A stretch of 64,000 bases of DNA from Larimichthys crocea (Eukaryota; Chordata; Actinopteri; Sciaenidae). The notes beneath the pieces were generated by a model, which saw only the letters and a list, made by a program, of their open reading frames with translations, searched no databases and had not been told where the DNA came from. Below are positions 1 through 13,539 of the stretch, in pieces. The position numbers and the translations under genes were made by a program. Position 1 is the first letter of the stretch; each line of letters begins with the position of its first letter. The DNA is taken from contig NC_040028.1 in NCBI RefSeq assembly GCF_000972845.2, positions 10,176,038-10,240,037 of the forward strand, given 5' to 3'.

Positions 1-301
1 AACGTGTATTTTTTTAGCAGTTGTGTCACTCTGAAGGAGAAATCTTGTTGAGATCTTTGCTGAGTAGATGGCATGGGGGCGTCGGCCATGGCCCCCATCC
101 CCCAAACGTATGCCTCTCCTCCGCCAAGATAATTACATTCACAGGCTGCTGATTAAATTTGGCCCATCCCTCACGCAATTGTTTCCTATGAGTCTTTATG
201 AAAAATGGCTGAGATTTAGGGATTATGGAATTATATCCGAGCAAGGCAAAGCATCTGCTTAAAGATGAGAAGAGGAAAAAAAATAAAATCATCGCGGAAT
301 G

Positions 302-338
302 TTTTTTTTTTTTTTTTGTTGTGGGGGGGGGGGGGGGG
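302..338. repeat. adjacent poly-T and poly-G runs
   Basis: Sixteen T are followed by GTTGT and then sixteen G. Length in both runs is likely to be polymorphic or mis-sequenced. Confidence 0.9.
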
Positions 339-1135
339 TTCAACTTAAACTGTGATAAAACCCTGGTAATCTGAGTTTAATGGAGAGGGGAGAGGATGAG
401 GAGGAGAAAATCATATTACAATACCTTGAGATAAGACAATTCTATGAGCTAGAAAGAAAAACAAAACCAAGAAAACAAATGAGACAAAAAAGTAAGACAG
501 AGATGATTATCAAGGGGCAAAACAAGTGAATGATTAAAAAAGAGTAAAAGGACCTTCAGTTGCTGCTGCTGAGGGCCACTTAGCTTATCAAGGCTGATGT
601 GTGATCAGCCTGCCAGCTGAATTAAAATGAGCTGCACTCTCTGGTATGGGCAAAACAAAACATGGTCTGAGAGGGGCAGACAGAAAGAGAAGGAAAGATG
701 GAAAAACTGAGAGGAGAGAGCATATCTTACCACAAGAATACCAAGTGTGTTAGTTTTACCACAGAGGAAGCTGGCCGCAGACGCTGCATGGTTTGCTAAG
801 GCAACAGCACGTCATTGAGGCCTTGTTTTTCTAGGCCTACTGTGAGACATTCAGCCACACACTACGCCATGGCTCTCGCTTTGTGCATACACCACTTGTA
901 TTTTGGTGTGCATCAGCCAAGGTGGGAAAGTCCATCCAGAGGACTGTGATGTAGATTTAAAGTGAAACTACAAAGCATTTATCGAAGAACGCGCCTCTAC
1001 CAAAGCTGCATATTTGTCATTGTAGAGTTATGATAAGTCAGGGTTGTGTAGCAGTGGTTGGTTTGGACTGTATAACTATGCCAGCCATACTGCCTACATC
1101 TTACATGAGGTGACTACAAAGGAGGCTGCCCCTCT

Positions 1136-1156
1136 CACACACACACACACACACAA
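1136..1156. repeat. (CA)n microsatellite
   Basis: A short CA dinucleotide run of about ten units, followed by an interrupted AAACAC. Confidence 0.85.
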
Positions 1157-1370
1157 ACACTTATTTTTATGACAATGAATGGCTTTCAGGGAAAATTGCT
1201 TGAAAATATACACCTCTGTCACCATATTTAATGTTTATTGCATCTTACCTCTCTCTAAAAAAGTTCACACTTTTGAAAAACTGGCTGTCGACAGCACACA
1301 CTGGGGTCAAACAGGAGCAACATACAGGCTTTTCAGGTTGCAGGCATGAATTTGGATGGAAGGCCATGTT

Positions 1371-1516
1371 TTTAAAGTCTGTATAAAGGCAATTCTCAGA
1401 TTTCTTTAAAAAAACATTAAATATGTTGGAAAATAGTTGCTGAAAACGTGAAAAGACTTTAACCGCTATATAACTGAAATGTGGAGTTAGAGGTTAAAAT
1501 AGTTTTTTGCCAGTGT
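1371..1516 (+). repeat. dispersed repeat, copy A (unnamed family)
   Basis: This stretch aligns by eye with 32940-33086 in the same orientation. Shared blocks include TTTAAAG, TAAAGGCAATTC, AGATTTCTTT, ATAGTTGCTGAAAAC, GTGAAAAGACTTT, and ACTGAAATGTGGAG followed by TTAGAGGTTAAAA. Differences are scattered substitutions and short indels, which fits two old copies of one interspersed element. No coding capacity is visible and I cannot name the family. Confidence 0.8.
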
Positions 1517-4500
1517 ACTGTTGCTGGAGCCTATAGCTTCTGCGTCAATTTCTAGTCCAAATTAAAAAATATGTCTATGAAATGTTTGCAAATCATCTTC
1601 TATCACTCAAGATCTTTGTTTCTCAAGACTACATCATATTGAAGGATAATGTTGGCAAACATTTGAAACAGTTTGCCCATTAACCACTTGACTTCCCTGT
1701 TGTTTTTAACTGCTTTGCTGTCCTCAACAAGACGGTCCATCTAGTGTGTGACATTAGCCAGCATTACATTGTCTGAGAACACAACTGTGTATGGGCATTA
1801 AAGTAGATCCTCCAGCCTGGTTGTAGCAATAACAGACTGAAAATGACATTATCAAAGATGGACCACCTGGTAGATGTGGATACACGGAGTTTCGGAAAAA
1901 TGCCACTGAATTAAGACAGATCTTTTTTGCACCACAACAAATAAATGTTCCATGGAGAGGTGGCGCAGAAGTCAGGGAACACTTTATTCAAATCTTTATT
2001 TGGTCATGCCTGGTGTTGCAGATAGTAACACCTACCATATCTCTGTGGAGACCTGAGATGAACAGAAAAGTCCTTTTCATGTCCCATTACCCACCGCTGC
2101 CCCCATCAATAGCTGCTCCACTTACCCACGGCTTTGGCCTAAGAGGCAAAAAATAAGCATATTAATTATTAAGCTGCCAGGGGAGATGGGGGAGGAGTCC
2201 TAGAGTTGAAGAGTAATGTGTGTGTTTATGTGTGCGCAAGGTTATTAAATTGGTTTTGGGAGCACTGCTTCTTTTAACCTCATGGAAAGCAAGCATCACT
2301 GATAACGGTAATTGGCTGGAAATCTCAGGCCTTTTATCCAACTGTTTAAATATGTAGGCTACTGTATATCTTGTCAGCATACAAGATGTGCTGCAAAAAA
2401 AATAAAAAAATCCACAGATGAACTACTATGCAAGAACTGTGGTTTTTGGAAAGCGATTCTACAACACGAGAACACGCATGGTTTCAAAACTCAAATAAAT
2501 GTTAAACACATCTTCAACAGTGGAATTATCTCACTCACTCAAAGTCTGCAGGTGTCCATTTAGCCCTCATAACTAAGTTGATATAAAGTGACATTTTCCT
2601 CAGTGGCTTTTGAGACTCACCGAGCTGCCAGTCAGCTCTTATTTTATTTGCTTTCCCACTTATTTTGCTCCTCCTCTGAGATGAGTTCTGAGTGTCTTTG
2701 ACATCAAAGACCTGTCTGAAACACTGTCTGGCCTTCAGAATCCAAAAAAAGAAAAAGAAATGCATGTCAAGGCTTGCACAGCCATGCGGCGATACGGTAA
2801 AGCCTTAGTGACAGTCAGTGACAGAAACTGAACAAGACAATCACAGTGTGAGTTTGAGTTGGTTTTGAATCTGCAATCATATCTGTGGCAGAAAAGCTTA
2901 TTGAGTGGGTACAGTAGCTACATACTGAACAAACAAGACAATAAATTAATTCATAAATTATGAAAAATGGTGAAACCCTTCACTGTATGTATTTGTGTAT
3001 GAGCATGGTTTCATGTATGTAAGTCTCTGTGTCAACTCCACATGATGTTTGTGTTGAAATTACATACATTTGATATTTTTATGCATCTGTCAGTCAGTAA
3101 TATAAGTTAAACTTTTGTAGTTGTAATCAGTTGTACTCTGCTTTCTGTACTCTGTGGTATTTTTTTTTTGGATAGTGGTTCTAGCACTGGTGCCTCTTTC
3201 CTGATAGTTCCCTCTATTCCCCTTTGTGTGTGGTCAAAAATAGAAAAAAAAGGTTGTCTGAATGTTGTGCAGTCTGACAGTATCATGTGTGTAGGGTATT
3301 GCAGTTTCTGTCTAAGTGTGTTGCAGTGTTTGAAGAACACCACGGTTCTATGCTTGTTGAAGGTCTTCCAGAGAGTTTTCGTTACACCACGTACTTGGCC
3401 TCATGTGACTCCAACGACCATCATCCACACCACTGTCATTCACATAGGCACTCAGATAACTTCTCCGATGACAGTCATCACAACAGCAAGGTCCAAGTGA
3501 AAACAATAGCCTGGTCAATGATCCCATCTAGTCTAAATTCTTGGGTCTCCCCACAAGTCTTGGGCAAGAGGTAAAACGTCTTTTACAATCAAGTCCAGCT
3601 GCCCCAGATTTAACCCTTCTCGAAGCTCCAGACATCCTTAAGCTGCATTCAGACAAGATCAGGCACTGTGGCAAATTGTTGTGTGCGGTGAGAAGGGATG
3701 ATGGGAGTATGTCTATTTGTGCTGAACATAACCGCTGTGAATCAGAAAATTATGTTTTATTCTCTATCAAACTATCGGACACAAAAGGGACATTTCAGAC
3801 TGACTGTGGAGAGAGCATCTGATTGGTGGCCATAGCTCGATAAAAGGCTGCAGTTTTCCAAAAATCTTCTTTGTGTAACTATTTTGCAGTGTAAATTGCA
3901 AGCCCGACAGATATAAAAGCTGGGTACATGAAAATAAAAAAAGGCAGAACACAACACATAGTTTAGTCCATGAATCCACATGGGTAGCCTGAGTTTCAAT
4001 GGCATTTCAGGCTATCTGTCGAGGGATTTGTCCGGTCTGATCATCTGATAGGCCTTCGTAGCATGAAAGTGTTTTTATTAAAGTTGGATCTGGCTCAACT
4101 TCTCTGCCACAGGTTGTTGGGGAGGGGATAACCCCCTGCGGCCTGCACCTCAAAGGTAGGTAAATCCTCTCATCGACCACCACTGGCCACTTTTGTCACA
4201 AACAGTTAAAACACATACATAAAGGCCACAGGAATACAGGAATGTTTCTCAGACTAAACAGAAAAACAATAGGACTTAAATGTCTTTGTTGACCAAACTA
4301 GACTAAAACTAACAAATCTGACCAAAACTAATACTCTATGCATTTTCATCAAACGAATAAGACAAATTATTACATAACAAATTCAGGTAACTACTTATTT
4401 AACACATTATAGAAGCAGTGTCTGGTTTTAAACAACATACAGCTCAAGTGGTTGAGAAACTTATTCTCATTCTGGCCCTCGTTCCCTGCTTAAACAACAG

Positions 4501-4599
4501 GACAGAATTTAGACGAGATTTCAACAAGTGAACAGCGTCCTAATGGTCTCTGAGCCAGTTTACATCTACATCATGGTAGATCTTAGCCTGATCTGAGTC

Positions 4600-4800
4600 A
4601 TAGCCCGGAGGAGGAAAGGAAATGTTGGAGAAAAAGAGAAGAGCACTGTGTTTTGATTATTAATTGGCATTAAAATTCCTTCCGCGCCTACTTTAACTTT
4701 TAATGAGGTGAAAGTCGACTCGCACTTCCAGCGGGCAGTAGAGGTTCAGTTTGGAAGGCAAATTGGTAATAAAGGGTATGTAGTCATGTTTTCGAGCTGA
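4600..4800. promoter_or_regulatory. candidate conserved non-coding element
   Basis: Non-repetitive sequence with TTTTGATTATTAATTGGC and TTTTAATGAGG homeodomain-like words. Called only on composition and motif density; no alignment was possible. Confidence 0.2.
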
Positions 4801-5816
4801 CTAAAGGTGAGGCAGAGGTGGAGGCTTGGGCTGGACAATATTTCTAATCAGTGAGGATAGTTCCTCCGAGGTCTGGTTCCAAATGCAATCATTGGCTTAG
4901 ACAAAGTAAATTATTTACTGAAAACAGACACTGCTGTACTCATGTATTCACAAAAGAGGATGCTCGCTTAAATAGTAATATAAAACAACCAGTCCTTTCT
5001 TTTTGATTGACATCTAACACCTTTAACTAAACATTTTGTTTTAACACTACAAAATTTTTGCCTCACATGCTTATAAAATGTCATATGAACATTTTCTAGA
5101 TTTAAGTCGGTTGCTCTACATGTTCTACACATCTTTGTTCAACCACTCACTCTTAAACGACATCAACTAGGTAACAAAAAATCTGTACATTAAAGACTAA
5201 TTAATTGCAATCATTAATCATATTTTTCTATGTATATTATAGAATTTTGAAAAAAAAAAGTGTTATAAGAGTAGCGTATACAGCTGTGTGTAAGGTGTGA
5301 GCGGACGAGCAAGAGAAAGCTAGTGGCGGAGACAAGCGAGTGAGTTAATGCATGTGGATGGCAGAACAGCAGGTTACTGGTAGGAGTCAGTTTAAGAATA
5401 AATGTACAGTTTAGGCTACAGTGTGCGATCAAATACAGGCCACGGCATCTCAACAGTCAACCCCGGAGCTCCCGTGTGTGTTATTCCACTGCTGTAGAAG
5501 GTGAAAGGGGTTAACACCGAAGTAGAAGGGTATTTCGGCCCCAGGAGATGGTATCTCCCTTGTGCTGCCCAACCATGGTCTGTCAGCCAAACAGGAACAA
5601 GGTTAACAATAGGGATTGCAGTCTGTGAGCTAGGCAGTGACTGAAGCTGATGGGTGATTTTATTCTAAGAATGATAATTATCAAATAAAGGACCTGAGCT
5701 GAACCTTGTGAAATCAATCCAAGGCAGTATTAGCAACAGCCATTCTTTGATGTTAGTGTAATGATTACCAATCTGCCTTCCACTTTTTTCCAAATTCTGT
5801 CAACGTAGTTATACTT

Positions 5817-6115
5817 TGGGGGCGGCTGTGGCTCTAATCAGAAGATCAGTGGTTCAATCCCCCCCAGTCTGCACGTCGAAGTGTCCTTGGGCAAGATACT
5901 GAACCCCAAATTGCTCCCGAAGGCTGTGCCATAGGTATGTGAATGTGTATGAATGGTTAGGAAACTGATGAGCAGTTGGCACCTTGCATGGCAGCCAATG
6001 CAATCAGTGTATGAATGTGTGTGAATGGGTGAATGAGATACGTACTGTAAAAGTGCTTTGAGTGGTCGGAAGACTAGAAAAGCACTATATAAGTACAGTC
6101 CATTTACTATTTACT
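5817..6115 (+). repeat. tRNA-derived SINE-like element, copy 1
   Basis: The head (GGCTGTGGCTCT, then GGTTCAATCC) resembles polymerase III A and B boxes of a tRNA. The body contains GTGTCCTTGGGCAAGATACT, CCCCAAATTGCTCCCGAAGG, TGAATGTGTATGAATGGTTA and GAGTGGTCGGAAGACTAGAA, and ends in AAGTACAGTCCATTTAC. I recognise this as a very common teleost interspersed repeat, but I do not assign a family name. A diverged second copy lies at 19147-19420 in the same orientation. No clear target duplication is visible. Confidence 0.8.
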
Positions 6116-6659
6116 TTTTAAATTATTTTGTTTTCCTCCCTTCTCTATTAATTTGTAGTATATAAAAACCTTTTACCTTTTGTCAAAAGTGATTGTACAG
6201 TCTCATCTGCCTTGTATCACATGAGTATGACATGAGAATTTTGAGATTAAAAGGTAACGTGCTATTGATAGGGTCAAGCAATTATATATATACATTATTA
6301 TTTTTCCTTTCCCATAGCAGGTTTTGCTGTTGTTGTCTATTAATATTTCATAAACCCCTGATATTTTTTGCTTATGAAATCTCAAATATCACATATAACA
6401 AAAAAACAACAACAAAAGAATGAAAAAGCAATACTAAATCCTTAAAACCAAAAAGCTTTGAACAACATAAGTGGTTGGGCCTGAAGCTAAAATAATTCAA
6501 TGAATTGTCCAGGTTCCATTTTATGGTGGGACATCTAAATATGGACATTTCATATGGAAAGAAGTTGATTGAAGGAAGGAGTGTAATATTAAAAAAAGTG
6601 AGAAATTATGAAGGATATGATTCTTTATTTGCAATCTAGGAAAGTTGGGGGACATATTT

Positions 6660-6722
6660 AAACACTAGTTGGTAGACCAGAAAGGCACTGTTTAAATAAA
6701 CGTACATTTACCATTCACCATC
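6660..6722 (+). repeat. isolated 3' tail of the same SINE family
   Basis: GACCAGAAAGGCACTGT followed by GTACATTTACCATTCACC resembles the terminal segment of the element at 5817-6115. The body is missing, so this is a 5'-truncated or decayed copy. Confidence 0.55.
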
Positions 6723-7059
6723 ATGGGAAGGACATTTAACCAAAAGCATGTGGATTATTAGTATCCTGTCATGGAAGCTGTGTTCAATTATAGGTAGTAC
6801 TAAACTACTAACAGAAACTTTTTAAAGACATTTAGCTCTGTTGTTCCCCTGGTATAAAAATCCAACCACTGGCTCCAACTGTCTAACTATCTCTGTCACA
6901 CAGTGGTATTACAGAGCAATCAATTAACAGCAACCACCACTGATGGCCCGTTACGGACTTCACTTTAACATGTGCCTCCTCACGATCCACATTAGGGGCT
7001 CACAAATGTGACAATGTGAATGTCGTCCTTCAAAAAGAAAGTCCCTCTTGCCCCCTTCC

Positions 7060-7260
7060 TGGAGCGGTGAAATATTGAGTGTGACACGGGAGTAATTGCA
7101 TGGGAAGTAATCAATTAGACACACAATTGAAGGAGACCTGAGGTCTGTGGGCTGCCAGGCAAGAGGCTCGACTGAATTCTGGTGACGTGCACTGAACCAA
7201 TCTTGCCTGCCTCCTTTGGTAGAATTGCGCTTTATTCTCTTAGTAGTTAGATGGTGAATG
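7060..7260. promoter_or_regulatory. candidate conserved non-coding element in intron 3
   Basis: A dense run of homeodomain/POU-like words: GAGTAATTGCATGGG, GAAGTAATCAATTAG and ACACAATTGAAGG within about 45 bases, then GGTGACGTGCAC (CRE-like). There is no simple repeat or transposon signature. Enhancer identity is inferred. Confidence 0.3.
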
Positions 7261-8484
7261 GAAGTCTCTGGGATCAGAGGAAGGCCGCAATTTTATGCCC
7301 CCTTCTCAGCAGTCCCTTGTCTAAGGGAAACACACTGAAAGGGTCTTTTTCACCTTGCCCCATCCCATTCCCATCCCTTTCCCTGCCTTCACCGAACATT
7401 ACCGTCACAACACACTGAACAGGACACGTTTAGTGGATAATAGAGCGCATTCACAGAGACATACCCATCAAACAATTGCAGCAGGCTTTGGAGAACATGG
7501 TAGGACTCAAAGGCTCAAAGGGGTGTTGTATACAGTACAAAATGGTACAAGCATTAGATTGCATGCATTTGTGTGAAAGGCATCAATGTGACAAATCAAG
7601 ACAGCCGACTGAAATATGATGAGAGACATTGCCAAAGAAAGGAGGATAAAGAGATGGAAGAAAGACAGAAAATAGGATAGATAAAGAGAGAGCAGATGGG
7701 CCATGAAGGAGTGGATAACGCCTTGGCGTAAACCACAGGCTTGTGTACATGCATGAGACGAGAGAGGATCATTCAGCAGATGGGGCCTCAGATTGGATGC
7801 TTCATTTTGGACAGACGCAGTGCAGGCGTAGGGTGGTTAGAAAAATGAATCAACAACACTAAACAAATCTGAAAAAAAAACACACAAAAAAATGATACTG
7901 GATGAAATGAGGAAAAAGGAGGGGGCAGTAAAATGCGTTAAATCAGAAAACTCATCTGTGTTGTGCTCCTTATTGAGGCTGTTATTATTTTGCCAGGGAA
8001 GCAGGCTGTAATTACCATGTGAAAGCAGAGAGGCTGCCCGGGGTTCATGTGAATCCAGACGGAAGTGCTGAAAATGTTTGGCTAAGCAGGAAGGAAGACA
8101 CTGCGGGTCAGCGTGCATCAAAATACAGATTAAGAACTTTGAAAATGTCAGGAGACGCCTCCGTTTAACCTTTTTTTCTTGGCTATAGGGACAAAAGATA
8201 GAAATAAGTAATTATTTGAAGCTTCTCTTTGTAACAATCAGAAAGTTCACCTGGACATACAAGAAGCCTAAAAACCAGGTGACTTTTTTGGGACCAGCCA
8301 TTTATCTTCGGATAAAAGGTGATTCAGAACAAATTTTTGCCCCTGCAAAGCAATATCAAACAAACAACACAACTGAACTTTCCAAAGAATATTTTCACAT
8401 TTCTTTTTCACTTCTATACACCCCTGTGCACACACATCATCCCTCAACTTTTTTCGGCTTGACTGTGTCTTATATTTCATATTC

Positions 8485-8780
8485 ATGAGGATAACTTAGC
8501 TAAGCTTGATTGAAAGGTGCATCGGAGGGAGTCCTATCCCTACTCAGCCAGAGACCTCCTCCACCGCATCCTCCAGTCCCCCTCAAATCCAGAGTCCATT
8601 TACAGCTCGCAGAGAGTGCACCAGAGAAATCAATAAGTGCAATGCTACAATATACTAGCGACAAATTGATTTCATCCAAAGGCAATTTGGACCCAAGTAG
8701 AAATGCGGGTGGGTTTCAGCACTGAAGGGGTCTTTTGCTGTGCCTTCTCTCGATTAGCCCCTTATGTAGTTAATAAGTTT
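8485..8780. promoter_or_regulatory. candidate conserved non-coding element in intron 3
   Basis: Mixed unique sequence containing AGCTAAGCTTGATTGAAAGG, AAATTGATTTCATCC, AAAGGCAATTTGG and CTCGATTAGCCCC. A C-rich stretch lies in its left half. Called on texture only. Confidence 0.22.
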
Positions 8781-9244
8781 TATTCTCTTATATATGTTGC
8801 TTATGGATTATATTGATCATTTTACACTTCTCATGGGAGCTTCTGGCAGAGGAACGGTCGACCAATGTGACAGCCACATCAAAGACCTTGTAATGAATGA
8901 GACAGCCAGCCTCGGACTCAATGAAGCACTTGAAGGAAGGAAAGAGTTTTGATCTACACGCTGCTTGATGTACGGAAGTGGATCTGTCCTGATGTTTCAG
9001 GTGTATATCCTTCCTCAGCAGTACAGTGTAGAATGATGACAACTGCAACAGAACAAACTAGGACTTGTTCTTTTCCCCCAGCAAGAGCTTGTTCAACTGT
9101 CAGGACCATCTGTGCAAAAAACAGTGAAACCCTTCAAGACATGTTTCCTGTTATGAAGAGATAAGTTGGTATTCTGGGTCTTTACGGATTCTATCTGCCC
9201 AAACATGACATGCATTATTAAAAAAAAGATACCTGATTGAAAAG

Positions 9245-9455
9245 AGACTTGAGGACAGTCGATGCCAGTTTAAAAAAAAAAGACTTGAGGACAATTAGAC
9301 TTCATTACAATGAAGCCACATATGATGATTGTGACACGAGATGGCTTGGAGACACAAGATCCTGGGAAATAACACAAGTCCCTGGACACAATTATACTGC
9401 GTATAATTTGGACCTGTGTCGGGTCTCAGGACCAAGAGACCGCACTGGAGACTTC
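9245..9455 (+). repeat. probable decayed repeat with ACTTGAGGACA units
   Basis: The 13-mer AGACTTGAGGACA occurs at 9245 and again at 9281, followed by related GGTCTCAGGACC and CCAAGAGACC words. This resembles the ACTTG/GAGACTT-rich dispersed repeats of fish genomes, but assignment is weak. Confidence 0.35.
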
Positions 9456-9576
9456 TAGTCGGTATGTTATAATAACAAAACCTTTACAACATTATAAAAT
9501 CTTCCTATAACCTGACAAATATTTCAATTAACAAACTTAGAAGATGTTATTCTATTCTACTAGTTAGCAGGAACAA

Positions 9577-9596
9577 AATAAATAAATAAATAAATA
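9577..9596. repeat. (AAAT)n microsatellite
   Basis: AAATAAATAAATAAATAAAT tetranucleotide run. Confidence 0.8.
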
Positions 9597-12163
9597 CTCG
9601 GGTGAAACTCAAACAGTCAGAGTTATGAAGTAGAGCAGATTCAGGCCATGACTGTTGTGCATAACTTCCCCTCTACTTCATGGCTCGAGGCCACGAATGG
9701 CACATCAAACAGCAGCTTCTCACAGAGTCCAGCCTCAGTTCCCTGAACACTGGCTTCAACTTGGCACCACAATGAAGAGGACCAGCTTGGCAGAAATAAA
9801 GCTACTGGTGGTGCTGGACAAATGCAATTCCCTAAGTATGGCGCAACATGCGAAAAAAAGAATACAAGATGGAACATAACACACAAACACATACTGTAGC
9901 AGCACATGCACTCTAGTTTCCTTCGACTCTGGGGGATCACAGGGAAGGAACATTTGAAGAGAACAATGAGAGACAACTAAATTATTTAGAAAGAGGGTTT
10001 GGAAGCAGCAGAGACACGGGCTCAGCACAATGCTTTTTTCTTATTAATCTAGATAAATTCTCGTCTTAGAATAAATTGTAATATCTCAATACAGAGAGAA
10101 TTTTAGAATTTGAATGCAAACTGATGACATCGCCTTTCTCATATTGCCTTAGAGTCTCCTTGACATACTTGTAATCATGCTTTTATATAACACATATTAA
10201 TGCATTTGTGTAATATTGCTCCCAAAACATCACTGGGTGGAAACAAGCTTCGGTGTACTACCACCAGTCCAGTCTGATTGCACTGGGAGTTCATCCCCAT
10301 AGAGAAATGAGCAGCAAAAGTCATTTCAAAGCACATTTTACTGACGTTCTCCATCAACGAGGACATACATGGCACTTTGCGGTGCTACCTAATAAATCAT
10401 TCAAATCTCATTCCTTTTGCTTCTCAATGTGTAAAAGATAATAAGGGGAATCATTTCTGTGATGATTGCATTGGAGAGCAAAAACAGATAAAAAAAACAT
10501 AGCAGTGTTTGCACCATGGGACCAAACATAACTGACCAGAACTTACTGATAACATTTTTACCTAATATTATTCAGTTAAAACACAAACTATTTTTCTCCC
10601 TCTATTTTCACTCACAAAGAAGATTTGTGAGGTTGAACTTAAGTAAATAACACCTCTGACCTTGTGTTGGACACATCATGAGCTGGCCCTGGCTCTTGCA
10701 TGCCCCACTTAGCCCTGTATTGGAAAAGCTCTACATCTTTTCTGCAAGTCAAGAGCTTGATTTCGTTCTGACCTCAGGGTCAGGGTGCCTGAAGAAAACC
10801 TAGTAGCACAAGGATCTATTGTTCATAAAGAGGTACAGCCACCCACACAATGTTTTCCTACTTAGTACGCTATTTATCAGCAATCAGATTCGCTGTCTTC
10901 TCCAACATCTGAGGAAACAGGCTTGGGTCGACTGCAGAGTGGGTTATAAATCAGACAAGGTTTTTTGTGTGAACAGGTGCAACGGGTGGAAATAACCGAA
11001 GAGATAGAAGTTCTTTTTAACAACATTGCGAGCCAGAATTATATCAGTGTGAGAGGGTTAATTGTGATAACAGCACCATTCGGGAGAAGAGGAAGAAGAC
11101 GAGACAGACTGTTTATATATTCCCATCTTTCTTGAAGGTGATAGAAGCCAATAAACAACTCCAACCATCACATTGGCCAATGTATTAATTTAACGGTTCA
11201 GTGTAACCTCCAACTAATGTTTTACTGCAAATGTATTTTTGAGAAATATTTCCTGATAGCACCCCCAGAATCACTGATTATGCATGTCCATGATATATTT
11301 ACTCACTGGTTTCATACCAGCTTATTATCAGATCAATGTGAAACAATATAATTACCTGCTGCTAGTAAGCACAGTTTAAAAAACAGAGGGTAGACAACCT
11401 TGTGCTAGGCAAAGCAACTGGTGATGCAGGGACTCAAGTGAATGACTATTTCACATTTCAACTAAGTGTGAAACATGCATGTAGTCCACCACCAAACTGT
11501 TACCTACATGTCTGGTTAAATAAGTATTTTTCCACTTCATCATCACCTTGTGTTCCCATTTCATTTAGCTGACATTGGTATGTGGTTTGTAGCCATTTGC
11601 TAAAAGTGCTCGATTTTAAATTACAAACAGAAATATTGCATACAAGTTTTAGAGCAAATTGCTTTACTCATGCTCAGAAGTATGCCTCTGTGAAAAAGCA
11701 AAACCTGGACTTTTCAATATCTGACAGTCATCTAACTAGCTGAAGTTGTGTTCATTCAGCGAATAAAATTCGGCCTAGAAGTAAAAGCATCTTATCAACT
11801 TTTAATACGTGTTTCTAACAGTTTTCTTGACCTAAAAATGACTCCTAGATCTTAAGAAAGCTGAAGAACTAATCCTAACCTGTCAGGAGTTACTAACAGG
11901 TGGTCAATGAAAGAATAAACATGTGCATACACACACACTCCAGGAGGCATGGAAATATAGAATTTCAAATGTTCGATCTCAGATAAAAAGAAGCTTTTTC
12001 AAAGATTGGACTCATACCTGTCCCACATACTGAAGCTGCACCATGAGCATTGAATAACAGATCACTAAGGTTTGTGCAAAGGGCACCCATAATACTCACA
12101 AACATTCACAACAACATAGCGCAGACAAATGTGAGTAAACAGAAAAATAATTCAGTCACTCAC

Positions 12164-12350
12164 CTGTGAGGTTTTTCAGACCCAACTGGCGCAGGCCGAA
12201 GTTTCCATCACGTCTGTAGTTGAGGAAGATTGCGAGGGAGTAGCGGTCCTCATACAGCTTGGTTCCTCGGATGATCCTCAAGTTCTCCAGAGGCAGGTAG
12301 TCAAACTGGTTCAGGGCCACCAGCACATAGCCGGTCACTTCTCGGATAGA
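12164..12350 (-). CDS. erbb4: erbb4 exon 3 (ErbB4 ectodomain, L1 leucine-rich beta-helix)
   Basis: This exon continues in frame from exon 2 (phase 0) with [16 protein letters not shown], followed by [32 protein letters not shown] and LGLKNLT, and it leaves in phase 1 after the first base of the next codon. These are the beta-helix turns of receptor L domain 1, which contributes to ligand binding. [10 protein letters not shown] and the FLNYR.DGNFG stretch distinguish ErbB4 from EGFR, ErbB2 and ErbB3 as I remember them. Substitutions against human appear at NQFD (R in human) and RQ (QE in human). KNLT is a potential N-glycosylation sequon. The acceptor is CCACAG at 12351-12356 and the donor is GTGAGT just below 12164. 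The 187-bp length matches human exon 3 from memory. There are no stops, frameshifts or odd base use, so this is an active coding exon, not a retrocopy. Confidence 0.96.
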
Positions 12351-13539
12351 CTGTGGACAGTGTTATGGAGTTATTAGTGTGTGTTTTAACTTTGCATAAT
12401 ATTGTTGCAGAAATAAAAACACCGGGAAACAAATCTGTTGTTTTGTGGAAGATATCAAAAGGAAAAAAACACAAAAAAAAAACTAAATCTATGTCTCTTG
12501 GTGGATCTAAAATTATTCCGTTAACAAGTAAGCTAGTCCAAGAGTACAAGAAGTAGTTTATTAAACTGTAAACAGTAATTGAGTATTCATACATTTTCCT
12601 AATTCTAGCTATTTTTATTGAGTGTTTTGCCAACAATATGCACTTTCAAATTTCGGGTTTGGCATCTCTAATCAGTTATTTAGTCTGCCTATATTTATTA
12701 TTTAGTCAGCTTCTGGTAAACTGTTGTCTGACTGAAATACCTCCTTTAACTTTATTCTTTTGTTGGAATTTGACCTTGACGACATCCTCTCTAACAGCAA
12801 TAGGACTGAAGGACTGGATGTAGCCCATACATTTAGTCTTTACATTTTATGAAAACATCAAGAGCCATGTCACACACTGGATATGACCTCAAACCCTGCT
12901 TTCATTTGGCCAAGAACTGAACACTGAAAATTATAATTAGACCAATTTTAGATTTAATTTTGTTGTGTTGCACAGTTGAATTGCTTTGTTCCCTTAAGAA
13001 TTTAATTAGTTAGTAGTATAACCATTTATTTTGTACCCTTGTACAAGATGGATGTTTCCCAGTTTGAAAAAGATGTACAACTCAAGGGTTCTTGTCCCAA
13101 CTTTCATTGCTCCTGGATTTATTATTTCATATTGAAGGTTATCCATTGTGTTACCTTGAATATATACACGTCATGCTAATACAGCATGACGTCCTACCTC
13201 TGCTATCAAGGGGCAAAGAGGGAATGAAGTCGAAATTTAGAAAAATAAACAAAACAGAACGGATGAAAAAAGGGAAGTTGGGCAGACATTAGATCACTGA
13301 CAACAGCTATCTTCAAGGTCACTTTCCATATATTCAATTATGCAAGCAACTTGAGAAGTTGACCGCAAGCATCTGAGCGAGGAGAAGTTGCTCTAGGGTT
13401 TGTGACCTTGATGCAAAACTTGGCACAGGGTTCACCGCTCATGTTCGGGGTCCAGCCTGGGGTGACTGAGCCACAAGGACAGCCATTGCTTCACACTTTA
13501 AATGTCATTTAGGAGGGGATATAACGACTGTCGAGACTT

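Larger units (their letters stand above)
1..12163 (-). other. erbb4: erbb4 intron 3, 5' part
   Basis: The intron runs from the GTGAGT donor below 12164 to beyond the left end of the window. It holds a T/G homopolymer pair (302-338), a short CA array, one copy of a dispersed repeat (1371), a SINE (5817) with a second SINE tail (6660), and candidate conserved non-coding stretches near 4600, 7060 and 8485. In 340-1130, 1520-4500, 4810-5810, 6730-7050, 7270-8480 and 9460-12160 I see only AT-rich unique-looking sequence with short poly-A or poly-T runs. No coding exon is supported in any of these; the ORFs there are short and have no recognisable protein. Confidence 0.9.
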
